A stretch of DNA of 64,000 bases from Lysobacter_I brunescens (GCF_042677005.1 NZ_JBHTIF010000003.1:186001-250000), one strand, 5' to 3'; counted from the first letter of the stretch, positions 1 to 8,581 are shown. Made by a program: numbers and translations. The notes: generated by a model from the sequence alone, not told the origin.

Positions 1-2103
1 ATGTCCGTGAATCGCAGCCGTCATCGCAGCCATGTCTGCCCCCATCGTCCGCGTCCGCTGGTGCGGGTCCTGGCCTTCGGCGCACTCGCGCTGCTCAGCC
101 TGCAGGCGCTGGCCGCCGAAACCATCCGCTATGTCGCCCTGGTCGACGGCGGCAAGACAGCCGGCCACCAGATCGTCGAACACGGCGACGACGGTGTCAC
201 CCGCGTCGACTACATGTTCAAGGACAACGGACGCGGTCCCGAGCTGAAGGAAACCTACGTCCTCGCCAGCGACGGCACCTTCGCCAGCTACAGCGCGAAG
301 GGCGCCTCCACGTTCGGTGCGCCTGTCGACGAATCCTTCGTGATAGAGAACGGTGTTGCGCGCTGGAAATCGACGGCGGACGCGGGCGAGCAGCCCCACC
401 AGGCCGGCGCGGCGTACTTCCCGCTCGGCGGATCCCCCCAGGCCTACGCCGCGCCGCTGGCCGCACTGGCCGCGCGCGCGGACGGCAAGCTGCCGCTGGT
501 GCCCAGCGGCACGCTCACGATGCAGCAGGCGGACGAAGCCGAAGTGTCGGACGGCACCCGCACGCGCAAGGTGCGCCTGCAGCGGGTCACCGGCATCGGC
601 TTCACACCGACGTTCGTGTGGATGACCGACGACGCGAAGCCGCGCCTGTTCGCACTGATCTATCCGGGCTACCTGCAGCTGGTCGAGGAAGGCTGGCAGG
701 CCAGCACTGCCACCCTTGAAGCGCGGCAGAAGTCCGCCGAAGCCCGCGCGCTGGTCGAGTTGCAGCAGACGCTGGCGAAGCCGCTGCGCGGCACGACCCT
801 GATCCGCAATGCCCGCGTGTTCGACAGCGTTGCCGCGCGCATGGGCGAGGCCTCCGACCTGCTGATCCGCGATGGTCGCATCGTCTCGATCTCCGGTGCC
901 AACCAGGAGCGCGCCCGCGCCGATCACGTCGTCGATGCCGGCGGGCGCGTGCTGCTGCCCGGCCTGTACGACATGCATGGCCACGTCAACGACTGGCAGG
1001 GCGGCCTGCACATCGCCGCGGGTGTCACCACCGTGCGCGACATGGGCAACGACAACAAGACCCTGCAGGCGCTGATCGCCGACGAGCGCACCGGGCGCGT
1101 GCTGTCGCCCAGCATCGTCGCCGCCGGCTTCATCGAAGGCGAAAGCCCGATGTCGGCGCGGAACGGTTTCGTCATCAAGGACCTGGCCGAGGCGAAGAAG
1201 GCCGTCGACTGGTACGCCGCGAACGGCTACCCGCAGATCAAGATCTACAACTCCTTCCCCAAGGACATCCTGCGCGAGACCGTCGCCTACGCGCACAGCC
1301 GCGACCTGCGCGTGAGCGGACATGTGCCGGTGTTCCTGCGCGCGCAGGATGCGATCGATTTCGGCTACGACGAGATCCAGCACATCAACCAGGTGCTGCT
1401 GAACTTCCTGGTCGACGACAAGACCGACACGCGCACGCTCGAACGCTTCTACCTGCCGGCCAAGCGCATCGCCGATCTCGACTTCAATTCCAAGCCGGTC
1501 CAGGACTTCATCGCCGCGCTCGCCGCCAACCGCATCGCGGTCGATCCCACGCTGGCCACGTTCGATTTCATCCGCCAGCGCCCGGGACAGCTCTCGCAGA
1601 CCTTCGCGGCGGTCGCCGACCACATGCCGCCGGACGTGAAGCGCGGCCTGTACGCGGCCGAGTTCGACATTCCCGACGACGCCACGGCGGCGCGCTACAA
1701 CCGCTCCTACGAGAAGATGGTCGAATTCGTCGGGCGCATGTACAAGGCCGGCGTGCCGATCCTGGCCGGTACCGACAGCCTGCCGGGCTTCGCCCTGCAG
1801 CGCGAACTCGAACTGTACGTGCAGGCCGGCATGACCCCGGCGCAGGCGCTGCAGGTGGCCACCTGGACTGCCGCGCAGCACAGCCGCACCGATGGCGATC
1901 GCGGCGCGATCGCGGTCGGCAAGCGCGCCGACCTGCTGCTGGTCGACGGCGATCCCTCGAAGACCATCGGCGACATCCGCAAGGTCGCGCTGGTGATCAA
2001 GAACGGCACGGCCTATTACCCGGCCGAGGTGCATGAAGCCCTGGGCATCAAGCGCTTCACCGACCCGGTCCGCGTGCAACCGGCGGCCGCGGCGGCGCCT
2101 TGA
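1..2103 (+). CDS. Exported amidohydrolase family protein
   Basis: A 700-residue protein with an Arg-rich N-terminus and a hydrophobic stretch (about residues 22-39, ending LQALAAE) that looks like a signal peptide, so it should act in the periplasm or outside the cell. Residues about 40-260 are a family-specific N-terminal part I do not recognise. From about residue 262 it reads as a metal-dependent amidohydrolase: LIRNARVFD opening the composite beta-sandwich, LPGLYDMHGHV carrying the HxH metal ligands, SGHVPVF and IQHINQ carrying later histidines, and AGTDSLPG carrying the catalytic Asp. The C-terminal AVGKRADLLLVDGDP is typical of imidazolonepropionase/prolidase-like amidohydrolases. The substrate cannot be told. 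The ATG is base 1 of the window, so the true start could lie upstream; the signal peptide argues the visible start is close to correct. Confidence 0.85.
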   Translation: MSVNRSRHRSHVCPHRPRPLVRVLAFGALALLSLQALAAETIRYVALVDGGKTAGHQIVEHGDDGVTRVDYMFKDNGRGPELKETYVLASDGTFASYSAKGASTFGAPVDESFVIENGVARWKSTADAGEQPHQAGAAYFPLGGSPQAYAAPLAALAARADGKLPLVPSGTLTMQQADEAEVSDGTRTRKVRLQRVTGIGFTPTFVWMTDDAKPRLFALIYPGYLQLVEEGWQASTATLEARQKSAEARALVELQQTLAKPLRGTTLIRNARVFDSVAARMGEASDLLIRDGRIVSISGANQERARADHVVDAGGRVLLPGLYDMHGHVNDWQGGLHIAAGVTTVRDMGNDNKTLQALIADERTGRVLSPSIVAAGFIEGESPMSARNGFVIKDLAEAKKAVDWYAANGYPQIKIYNSFPKDILRETVAYAHSRDLRVSGHVPVFLRAQDAIDFGYDEIQHINQVLLNFLVDDKTDTRTLERFYLPAKRIADLDFNSKPVQDFIAALAANRIAVDPTLATFDFIRQRPGQLSQTFAAVADHMPPDVKRGLYAAEFDIPDDATAARYNRSYEKMVEFVGRMYKAGVPILAGTDSLPGFALQRELELYVQAGMTPAQALQVATWTAAQHSRTDGDRGAIAVGKRADLLLVDGDPSKTIGDIRKVALVIKNGTAYYPAEVHEALGIKRFTDPVRVQPAAAAAP

Positions 2104-2155
2104 GGCGCGAAGCGCATGGCCAGCCGCTCATGCTGTCGGTCATGCACCCGGGATG

Positions 2156-2182
2156 GCGCCGGCATTCCCATGCCGGCGCTTT
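2156..2182 (+). terminator. Hairpin after the amidohydrolase gene
   Basis: A perfect 10-bp stem (GCGCCGGCAT / ATGCCGGCGC) with a TCCC loop, followed by TTTG, lies 50 bp past the amidohydrolase stop and just upstream of the gpx -10 box. The T-run is short, so it may be a weak terminator or another copy of the short palindromes found elsewhere in the window. Confidence 0.45.
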
Positions 2183-2186
2183 GTCC

Positions 2187-2192
2187 TACACT
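2187..2192 (+). promoter_or_regulatory. Probable -10 box of the glutathione peroxidase gene
   Basis: TACACT lies about 30 bases before the chosen TTG start of gpx and would place the transcript start near 2199. I see no convincing -35 box at 17 bp. Confidence 0.4.
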
Positions 2193-2222
2193 GGGGTCAC
2201 CCCTCGCACGTGGAGCACCGCC

Positions 2223-2705
2223 TTGACCACCGCCTACGACTTTTCCGCGATCGATATCGACGGCCACGACAAGGCGTTGTCCGACTACGAAGGCAAGGTT
2301 CTGCTGATTGTCAACGTCGCCTCGAAATGCGGATTCACGCCGCAGTACACCGGCCTGCAGAAGCTGTGGGAGACCTACCGCGATCGCGGCCTGGTGGTGA
2401 TGGGTTTCCCCTGCGACCAGTTCGGCCACCAGGAGCCGGGCAACGAAGCCGAGATCATGAATTTCTGCTCGCTCACCTACGACGTCGACTTCCCGATGTT
2501 CTCGAAGATCGACGTCAACGGCGCCAAGGCCCATCCGCTGTGGAAATGGCTGAAGGACGAGAAGGGCGGGCTGCTGGGGATCGATGCGATCAAGTGGAAT
2601 TTCAGCAAGTTCCTCGTCGGCCGCGACGGCAAGGTCATCAAGCGCTACGCGCCGACCGACAAGCCCGAGTCGCTGGCCCGCGACATCGAAGCCGCGCTGG
2701 GCTGA
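2223..2705 (+). CDS. Glutathione peroxidase family protein (Cys-type)
   Basis: A 160-residue thioredoxin-fold peroxidase that reduces hydroperoxides, probably in the cytosol since no signal peptide is seen. Visible catalytic elements are NVASKCGFTPQ with the peroxidatic Cys at residue 36, GFPCDQFGHQEPG with the conserved Gln, and WNFSKFLV with the conserved Trp and Asn. The active site has Cys, not selenocysteine, so thioredoxin is a likelier reductant than glutathione; this is family knowledge. I chose the TTG at 2223, not the longer open frame from 2100, because TGGAG lies 9 bases upstream, a TACACT box lies 30 bases upstream, and 160 residues is the normal family length. It is followed after 11 bases by a small gene of unknown function, which may be co-transcribed. 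Confidence 0.88.
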   Translation: MTTAYDFSAIDIDGHDKALSDYEGKVLLIVNVASKCGFTPQYTGLQKLWETYRDRGLVVMGFPCDQFGHQEPGNEAEIMNFCSLTYDVDFPMFSKIDVNGAKAHPLWKWLKDEKGGLLGIDAIKWNFSKFLVGRDGKVIKRYAPTDKPESLARDIEAALG

Positions 2706-2716
2706 GGGCTTCAGGC

Positions 2717-3121
2717 GTGATCCCGGCGGCCGATGGCGGCGAACAAGGCTTCCAGCTCACGCTGGACACCGAAAGCTCCGGTCTCGTGGCCACGGTCACC
2801 GGCCGGATCGAGACGGTCGAGCACCTGATCGCGCTGTTCATGCGCATCGCCGGCGAAGTGCGGCGCACGGGCGTGAAACAGGTGCTCGTGCTCGACCACA
2901 CCCAGGGCGTGGTGCCGCCTGAAACGCAGATGCGCAAGTTGTTCGCCGCGCTGGAAGGGCAGGGCTTCGACGCGGTGCGCGTGGCCTATGTCGATGCGCG
3001 CGGCACTGCGGTCAGCCGCATGGAAGTCGGCGAGATCCTCGGTCGCGAACACGGCTACGAATGCCGGGTGTTCGACAACGAATCCCGCGCCCGCATCTGG
3101 CTGCATTACGGCGAGAGTTGA
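2717..3121 (+). CDS. Small STAS/SpoIIAA-like protein
   Basis: A 134-residue soluble protein starting at a GTG 11 bases after the gpx stop. The alternating hydrophobic strands (LTLDTESSGLVATVTG, KQVLVLDHT, AVRVAYVD, YECRVFDNESRARIWL) and helices fit a STAS/SpoIIAA-like alpha-beta fold of the kind found in many uncharacterised proteobacterial proteins. There is no obvious phosphorylatable Ser context as in anti-sigma factor antagonists. Function is unknown; proximity to gpx suggests co-transcription and no more. Confidence 0.65.
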   Translation: MIPAADGGEQGFQLTLDTESSGLVATVTGRIETVEHLIALFMRIAGEVRRTGVKQVLVLDHTQGVVPPETQMRKLFAALEGQGFDAVRVAYVDARGTAVSRMEVGEILGREHGYECRVFDNESRARIWLHYGES

Positions 3122-3152
3122 TCGTCCTGTCGACGCGCCTGCTGCCGGGTCC

Positions 3153-3782
3153 TCAGCGCGCGTCGAGCTTGAATTCGAACGGTACTTCGACGGAACCGGC
3201 CTGGCCGGGGCGGAAGCGCCAGCGCTTCGCCGCCTGCGTGGCCGCGCGGTCCAGTGCGCGCGAACGGCTGCTGCGCACCACTTCGACATCGTCCGGCTTC
3301 CCGTCGCTGCCCACCGTGATCCGCACCGTCACCGTGCCCGACTCGTTGCGACGCATGGCGTCGGACGGGTAGTCGGGCTGTACCCGGGATACCGGCACGG
3401 GGAGGCCGGGCGCCACGTCGGAGGTGCTGCGGGGCGGCGGGGCGTTGGTGTCGGCAGGCGAGGGCGCTTCGGTCGGGCCTGCGATCTGCGCCGGCGGCGG
3501 GGCGGGCTTCGGCCGTCGTGCGGCTTCCTCTGCGGCCTCGGAAAGACCGCTGGCGCTGCGCTCGCCCGGGGCCATCGGCACCGGCAGCGGCTCGAACACC
3601 TGGCCGTCCACGGCCTCGGGCTTGTCGGTGGCGCGATAGAAATTGCCGTTGTCGCGCATGTCCAGCCAGAGCAGCAGGAACAGCAGCAGCCCCAGTCCGA
3701 AACCGCCGGCGATCAGGAGCAGGGCGCGGCGCGACAGGCCGAGGCGCGGTGCCTGTGAATGCGAGGGATGTGGGGTCGACAT
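3153..3782 (-). CDS. TonB-family energy transducer
   Basis: About 209 residues. One N-terminal membrane anchor (LLLIAGGFGLGLLLFLLLWL) is followed by a Pro/Ala-rich periplasmic linker (PKPAPPPAQIAGPTEAPSP region) and a C-terminal TonB domain: PDYPSDAMRRNESGTVTVRI, then the typical FRPGQ end. TonB domains contact outer-membrane transporters and pass on the energy of the ExbB-ExbD motor. No exbBD or receptor gene lies nearby, so its partner is unknown. The frame also has a GTG five codons earlier (3797); I chose the ATG at 3782 although neither has a strong ribosome binding site. It converges with the STAS-like gene and diverges from serS. Confidence 0.8.
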   Translation of the reverse strand: MSTPHPSHSQAPRLGLSRRALLLIAGGFGLGLLLFLLLWLDMRDNGNFYRATDKPEAVDGQVFEPLPVPMAPGERSASGLSEAAEEAARRPKPAPPPAQIAGPTEAPSPADTNAPPPRSTSDVAPGLPVPVSRVQPDYPSDAMRRNESGTVTVRITVGSDGKPDDVEVVRSSRSRALDRAATQAAKRWRFRPGQAGSVEVPFEFKLDAR

Positions 3783-3883
3783 GCGGACTGCAGGCACGGA
3801 GATGGCCCGATTGTGGCACAGGCATCCCGACGCCCATCCGCCGTTCCGCGGCTGGCGACACGGGATTCGGGCGCAATTCAGGC

Positions 3884-3889
3884 GATAAT
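3884..3889 (+). promoter_or_regulatory. Probable serS -10 box
   Basis: GATAAT, preceded by GGC, lies 34 bases before the serS ATG and would give a short untranslated leader of about 27 bases. No clear -35 box is visible. Confidence 0.4.
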
Positions 3890-3922
3890 CGGCGTCCCGT
3901 CACGTTACGCGCCCCTGTCCCC

Positions 3923-5215
3923 ATGCTCGATCCTGTCCTGCTGCGCAACCAGCCCGCCGACCTGGCCGCCCGCCTCAAGGAGACCCGCGGTTACGACCTG
4001 AACGTCGCCGACCTGATGCTGCTCGAAACCGAGCGCAAACAGATCCAGGTGCGCACGCAGGAACTGCAGAACCTGCGCAACACCAAGAGCAAGCAGATCG
4101 GCATGCTCAAGGCGAAAGGCGAGGATGTCTCCGCCGTGATGGCCGAAGTCGCCGGCTTCGGCGACGAACTCAAGGCGAGCGAAGCGCGCCTCGACGAGAT
4201 CAAGCTCGCCATCGACGCCATCGCCGCTGGGATCCCGAATATCCCGCACGAGTCGGTGCCGCTGGGCAGCGACGAAACCCAGAACGTCGAACAGCACCGC
4301 TGGGGCTCGCCGCGCACCTTCGATTTCGAGGTCAAGGACCATGTCGAACTTGGCGCACGCCACGGCTGGCTGGATGCGGAAACCGCCGCCAAGCTCAGCG
4401 GTGCGCGCTTCACGGTGCTGCGTGGCCAGCTCGCCCGCCTGCATCGCGCGCTCGCGCAGTTCATGCTCGACCTGCATACGAATGAGCACGGCTACGAGGA
4501 AACCAGTGTCCCGCTGCTGGTGAACGCCGACTCGATGCGCGGCACGGGGCAGTTGCCGAAGTTCGAGGAAGACCTGTTCTCGACGGCGGTGGGCGAGGGC
4601 GAATCGGCGAGCAAGCGCTACCTCATCCCCACCAGCGAAGTCCCGCTCACCAACATCGTCCGCGACGAGATCGTCGACGCCGAGCGCCTGCCGCTGCGCA
4701 TGACCGCGCATTCGATGTGCTTCCGCGCCGAGGCCGGCAGCGCCGGTCGCGACACGCGCGGCATGATCCGCCAGCACCAGTTCGAGAAGGTCGAACTGGT
4801 GTCGATCGCGAAGCCCGAAGAGAGCGACGCCGAGCACGAGCGCATGACCCGCGCCGCCGAAACCGTGCTGGAGAAGCTCGGCCTGCCGTACCGCAAGGTG
4901 CTGCTGTGCACCGGCGACATGGGCTTCTCCGCGCGCAAGACCTACGACCTCGAAGTCTGGCTGCCCTCGCAGAACACCTATCGCGAAATCTCGTCCTGTT
5001 CGAACTGCGGCGACTTCCAGGCCCGCCGCATGCAGGCACGCTGGCGCAACCCCGCCACCGGCAAGCCGGAGCTGGTGCACACGCTCAATGGTTCGGGCGT
5101 CGCCGTCGGTCGTGCGCTGATCGCGGTGATGGAGAACTACCAGAACGCCGATGGCTCGATCACTGTGCCTGATGCGCTGCGTGGCTACATGGGTGGCGCC
5201 GAAACGATCGCTTGA
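3923..5215 (+). CDS. serS: Seryl-tRNA synthetase
   Basis: A 430-residue class II aminoacyl-tRNA synthetase that charges tRNA-Ser with serine. The N-terminal 100 or so residues form the tRNA-binding antiparallel coiled coil (charged helices such as LLETERKQIQVRTQELQNLR). The catalytic core shows the TSEVPLTN substrate loop, motif 2 around FRAEAGSAGRDTRGMIRQHQ, EISSCSNCGDFQARR, and motif 3 at GVAVGRALIAVMENYQ. Length is normal. The start at 3923 begins MLDPVLLRNQP, the usual SerRS N-terminus. It is transcribed away from the TonB gene and is followed by an inverted-repeat element. A tRNA-Ser gene lies 3.4 kb downstream. Confidence 0.97.
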   Translation: MLDPVLLRNQPADLAARLKETRGYDLNVADLMLLETERKQIQVRTQELQNLRNTKSKQIGMLKAKGEDVSAVMAEVAGFGDELKASEARLDEIKLAIDAIAAGIPNIPHESVPLGSDETQNVEQHRWGSPRTFDFEVKDHVELGARHGWLDAETAAKLSGARFTVLRGQLARLHRALAQFMLDLHTNEHGYEETSVPLLVNADSMRGTGQLPKFEEDLFSTAVGEGESASKRYLIPTSEVPLTNIVRDEIVDAERLPLRMTAHSMCFRAEAGSAGRDTRGMIRQHQFEKVELVSIAKPEESDAEHERMTRAAETVLEKLGLPYRKVLLCTGDMGFSARKTYDLEVWLPSQNTYREISSCSNCGDFQARRMQARWRNPATGKPELVHTLNGSGVAVGRALIAVMENYQNADGSITVPDALRGYMGGAETIA

Positions 5216-5238
5216 TCGGCTGATCGCTCGGAAAGAAA

Positions 5239-5313
5239 CGTCATCCTCGCGCAAGCGAGGACCCACGCATCAGTGGCGTTCAAGCATGGGTCCTCGCTTG
5301 CGCGAGGATGACG
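5239..5313. repeat. Perfect 27-bp inverted-repeat miniature element
   Basis: The two arms 5239-5265 and 5287-5313 are exact reverse complements, separated by 21 bases. Each arm contains its own small hairpin (CCTCGC-GCAA-GCGAGG) next to GTCATC. The arms resemble the widespread GTCATCCCGCGAAAGCGGGA-type intergenic repeats (dRS3-like), which is family knowledge; no other copy of this exact arm was noticed in the window. It sits 24 bases after serS and may also act as a terminator or mRNA-stabilising structure. Confidence 0.75.
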
Positions 5314-5363
5314 ATGGTTTTTCTTCTCTTCACGCTGCGTCGTCGTTTCATGTGATGCGCAAT

Positions 5364-5391
5364 GACACGGGCCGCTTTCGCGGCCCGTGTC
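5364..5391. repeat. 12-bp stem hairpin between serS and the hydrolase gene
   Basis: GACACGGGCCGC / GCGGCCCGTGTC with a TTTC loop is a perfect 12-bp stem between two convergent genes. There is no T-run on either side, so terminator function is possible but not shown. Confidence 0.5.
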
Positions 5392-5399
5392 GTTCAAAG

Positions 5400-5428
5400 C
5401 AGTTCCCTCGCTGCGCTCGGGATGACAG
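5400..5428. repeat. Extragenic repeat of the TCATCCCGAGCGCAGCGAGG type
   Basis: Read on the minus strand this is GTCATCCCGAGCGCAGCG followed by AGGGAAC, a sequence known from many bacterial genomes as an imperfect palindromic intergenic repeat. It lies directly after the stop of the minus-strand hydrolase gene. Confidence 0.55.
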
Positions 5429-5440
5429 CTAGGCTATCGA

Positions 5441-7267
5441 TCAGAACAGGTTGACGTTCGGCCACGCAGACACGCCGCTGTCGATGGCCTGCAGCATGGT
5501 GTCCATGTCGTCCGGCTTGCCGTTGTCGCCGTTGCCGGCGCCGACCAGGCCATTGCCGCCCGGTCCGACGCGGAACACCGCCGAGGTGCCGCTCATTTCG
5601 CCGTAGTGCGCATAGCCGTTGCCCAGCGCGGTCTGGAACTTCATGAAGCGCAGCAGGTCCATCGGGCGGGCGATCCAGCCGCCATGCGAATCGAAGCGCT
5701 TCGGCTTCACGCTGGAATACGCGCCGCCGCCGTAATACACGACTTCGTCGGACTTGCGGTCGGCTTGCTTGTCGCCGCCGATCACCACGTCCGGCGCACC
5801 GGCGGGCTTCATGAAGTTGTCGCGCACGTAGGCTTCGTACGACTTGCCGGTCTTCTTCTCGATCACGCGGCCGAGCAGGCAGTAGCCGAAGTTCGAGTAC
5901 ATGTCCGAACCATCGAGGTCCGCCGGCGTGGTGCCGGGGGTGTAGCCGAGCGGATAGTTCTCCAGCGCCCAGGTGATCAGGCCGGCGTGGTCGGTGCCGC
6001 TGTAGTCGAACATCGGGTCGCTGCCGTTGCCATCCTTGTTGATGCGACGGAAACCGGCGCGATGGCGGATGAGGTGGTCGATGGTGATCTTCTCGATGTC
6101 GGGATTGCCCGACGGCGTCGACCAGGTATTGCCGAGCACGGTGTTGCTGCCGAAGACCTTGCTGCCGCTGTCGAGGTTGGTATCGGCGAGCAGCTTCAGC
6201 ACCGCGACATGGGTGACCGGCTTCGAGACGCTGGCCACGCGCAGGCGATGGCGCGGCGACATCGGCAGGCCGCTGTCCTTGTCGGCGACGCCGAAACCGG
6301 CTGCGTACACCAGCTGCTTGTTGCGCATGATCGCGATCGACACGCCCGGCATGCCGGTCGCACGCAGGTAGTCGCGCGCCTTGCGATCGATCAGCTCCAG
6401 GTCGCTGCCCTTGAACACCGTGTTCGTCCAGATCGCATTGAAGCGCACGCCGCTGCCGCTGTTGAACGCCTGCAGGTAGGCCGGTTCGTAGCTCTGGTAC
6501 AGATGGTTGTCGAACACCGACTGGTAGTGCGCAGCCGGAATGCCATGGCGTGCGGAGTAGTACGGTCCCGCCTGCTTGGTCCACAGCGCCGCGTAACGGT
6601 CGGTGCCGCCGTCGCGATAGCCGCTGACCATCTTCAGTCGCCAACCCTGGCGGCCGAAGGTGTCGAAGGCGGTCTGGTATTCGCCGGCGCTCAGGCCGTG
6701 GCGCGCGACCCACGCGCCGCTGTTCTTCTCGAAGATCGCCGCGAAGCGCGGCGAGCCCCCGACGCTGAACGCGCTGACATGGGTCAGGCCGTAGCCGTCG
6801 CGCTCGGCCTCGGTCACCGCGGCCTGATACTGCTGCGCCGTGAGGCCATGGCGGGCGCGCATCGCGGCACCGCCGCGTTTTTCCCAGATCGCGGCATAGC
6901 GCGCCTGGCCGGCGACCGCATAGCCATTGATGTAGGTCAGGCGATAGCCCTGGCCGTTGAGGGTGTTGAACTCGGTCTGATACTGGTCGGACGTCAGGCC
7001 ATGGCGCGCGGCCCAGGCCGGGCCCGGGACTTTCTTCCAGATCGCGGCGTAGCGCGCGCCGCCCGCGTCGTAGCCGCTGATCGCGGTGAGGCGAAAGCCC
7101 TTGCTGTTGAAATCGTTGAAGGCGGACTGGTACTGGGTGGAATTCAGGCCGTGTCGGGCGGCCCATTCGACCGCGCTGGCGGTCGTGGAGGCGAGGGCGG
7201 CGGCGACCAGCAGCAAGCTGGCGCAGGCGCCGCGCAAGGCGCGACGGCGGGTGGACATGAAGGACAT
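5441..7267 (-). CDS. Exported beta-lactamase-fold serine hydrolase with five RHG repeats
   Basis: A 608-residue exported protein: signal peptide (about residues 1-32, ending TTASA), five tandem repeats of 45-50 residues (about 33-280), then a class C beta-lactamase/DD-peptidase-like domain. Each repeat has an ARHG motif followed by Y-Q and a (R/F)YAA(I/L)W-like strand, matching the bacterial tandem repeat domain 1 (BTRD1) that often precedes this catalytic fold and is also found in fungal polyglycine hydrolases. Catalytic motifs are visible: SVSK (SxxK), YSNFGY (YxN) and SHGGW (HGG in place of KTG). This suggests a peptidase or esterase, not necessarily antibiotic resistance. AGGAG seven bases before the ATG at 7267 supports the start. 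It diverges from a LysR gene. Confidence 0.87.
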   Translation of the reverse strand: MSFMSTRRRALRGACASLLLVAAALASTTASAVEWAARHGLNSTQYQSAFNDFNSKGFRLTAISGYDAGGARYAAIWKKVPGPAWAARHGLTSDQYQTEFNTLNGQGYRLTYINGYAVAGQARYAAIWEKRGGAAMRARHGLTAQQYQAAVTEAERDGYGLTHVSAFSVGGSPRFAAIFEKNSGAWVARHGLSAGEYQTAFDTFGRQGWRLKMVSGYRDGGTDRYAALWTKQAGPYYSARHGIPAAHYQSVFDNHLYQSYEPAYLQAFNSGSGVRFNAIWTNTVFKGSDLELIDRKARDYLRATGMPGVSIAIMRNKQLVYAAGFGVADKDSGLPMSPRHRLRVASVSKPVTHVAVLKLLADTNLDSGSKVFGSNTVLGNTWSTPSGNPDIEKITIDHLIRHRAGFRRINKDGNGSDPMFDYSGTDHAGLITWALENYPLGYTPGTTPADLDGSDMYSNFGYCLLGRVIEKKTGKSYEAYVRDNFMKPAGAPDVVIGGDKQADRKSDEVVYYGGGAYSSVKPKRFDSHGGWIARPMDLLRFMKFQTALGNGYAHYGEMSGTSAVFRVGPGGNGLVGAGNGDNGKPDDMDTMLQAIDSGVSAWPNVNLF

Positions 7268-7577
7268 GGTGCGTCTCCTGGTGCGATCGCACGCTCGAGC
7301 AGGTGTTGCCGACGAGCGCGCGGACGGGGGATCCGGCGACGTGTGCCGGGATGGTGCGTCGGATGGGCGCGGCCCCCGGAGACCTTGCGCCTCACGCCCC
7401 CATTCCGTGGGAACGTGCGATGTCCGACAGTCGAGGGTTACGGGAGTTCAGGGTGGCAGCGGACAGTCGCAGGCGTTTGCTGACCGAACCTGGCGGCAGC
7501 GATGACCTTTGTCCGTTGCGCATGGCGAATAAAGCTGGTTCAATTTCGCTCAGTGTTCTGAATATGGAAAGGCCGCC
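7268..7577. promoter_or_regulatory. Divergent spacer between hydrolase and LysR genes
   Basis: A 310-bp spacer with no open frame I trust. It must hold promoters for both genes. A short imperfect palindrome, TCAG-TGTT-CTGA (7550-7561), lies just ahead of the LysR start and is a candidate operator. The divergent layout is the usual one for a LysR regulator and its target, but regulation of the hydrolase is inference. Confidence 0.4.
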
Positions 7578-8555
7578 ATGAACGATCTGAATGACCTCTA
7601 CTACTTCGCGATGGTGGTCGAACACTCCGGGTTCGCCGCCGCCGAGCGCGCGCTGGGCATCCCGAAATCCCGCCTCAGCCGCCGCATCAGCCAGCTCGAA
7701 ACCGACCTCGGCGCCCGCCTGCTGCAGCGGTCCACCCGTCGCTTCGCGGTCACCGATGTCGGCCAGAGCGTCTACCGCCACGCTCAATCGATGATGGCCG
7801 AGGCCGCCGCCGCCCGCGAGGTCGTCGACCGCCTCAGCGCCGAGCCGCGCGGCCTAGTCCGGGTCAGCGTCCCGGTCGGCATCGCCCAGGAACTGATCCC
7901 GAGGCTGCTCCCGGATTTCCTCGCGCGCTATCCGCTGGTGCGCGTGCAGTTGCAGGTCAGCAACCGCCGCGTCGATGTCATCAACGAAGGCTTCGACGTC
8001 GCGATCCGCGTGCGTTCCCGTCTCGACGACGACGGCAGCCTGGTGATGCGCAGCTTCGGCCAGATCCAGGAACTGCTGGTCGCCAGCCCGAAATACCTCG
8101 ACCGCGCCGGCCGCCCGCGCGAGCCCGAGGATCTCGCCAACCACACCACGTTGAGCATGAGCGAGGACGAAGCCCGCCAACGCTGGGAACTGCAGGGCGA
8201 GAACGGCGAGATCCGCCGCGTCGAACTCAAGCCCCGCGTCGCCGGTTTCGATTTCCCGATGCTCATGGCCTTGGCCAAGCAGGGCCTGGGCGTCACGCTG
8301 CTGCCCGAGACCATCTGCGCCGAAGCGGTACGCGCGAAGGAACTGGAAGTCGTCCTGCCGCAGTGGCGCCTGCCGATGGGCATCTGCCACGCCGTCTTCG
8401 CCTCCCGCCGTGGCCTGCTCCCCGCCGTGCGCATGTTCATCGACCACCTCGCCGAGTACATGCCCCCGCTGCTGGAAGTCTCCCGCCTGCAGTGCAGCAA
8501 CTGCCCCCAGACCGTGGAAAGCGCGAAACAGGTTAAAATGCCGACCCCGGCGTGA
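7578..8555 (+). CDS. LysR-family transcriptional regulator
   Basis: 325 residues. The N-terminal winged helix-turn-helix is clear (LNDLYYFAMVVEHSGFAAAE, then IPKSRLSRRISQLE and LLQRSTR), followed by the effector-binding domain with the usual VRVSVPVGIAQ and LLVASPKYL strands. It is of the group often annotated as LrhA/AaeR/DmlR-like. A GGAAAGG ribosome binding site precedes the ATG. The divergent serine hydrolase is its most likely target. The C-terminal 25 residues (QCSNCPQTVESAKQ) are an extension with two Cys of unknown role; the promoter of the next tRNA gene lies inside this 3' end. Confidence 0.9.
   Translation: MNDLNDLYYFAMVVEHSGFAAAERALGIPKSRLSRRISQLETDLGARLLQRSTRRFAVTDVGQSVYRHAQSMMAEAAAAREVVDRLSAEPRGLVRVSVPVGIAQELIPRLLPDFLARYPLVRVQLQVSNRRVDVINEGFDVAIRVRSRLDDDGSLVMRSFGQIQELLVASPKYLDRAGRPREPEDLANHTTLSMSEDEARQRWELQGENGEIRRVELKPRVAGFDFPMLMALAKQGLGVTLLPETICAEAVRAKELEVVLPQWRLPMGICHAVFASRRGLLPAVRMFIDHLAEYMPPLLEVSRLQCSNCPQTVESAKQVKMPTPA
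8534..8539 (+). promoter_or_regulatory. Probable -10 box of the tRNA-Ser gene
   Basis: TAAAAT, preceded by GGT, lies 43 bases before the tRNA and within the last codons of the LysR gene. No canonical -35 box is visible. Confidence 0.4.
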
Positions 8556-8581
8556 GGCCGGCATGCATCGCGGAACACAAC

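Noticed and set aside
2033..3121. 362-codon frame covering the STAS-like gene as one long protein
   Set aside because: Its first 228 codons are a shadow of the gpx gene; the GTG at 2717 right after gpx is the sensible start.
5441..7267. Antibiotic-resistance beta-lactamase
   Set aside because: The RHG repeats, HGG box and distance from class C enzymes point to a peptidase/esterase; no support for resistance.
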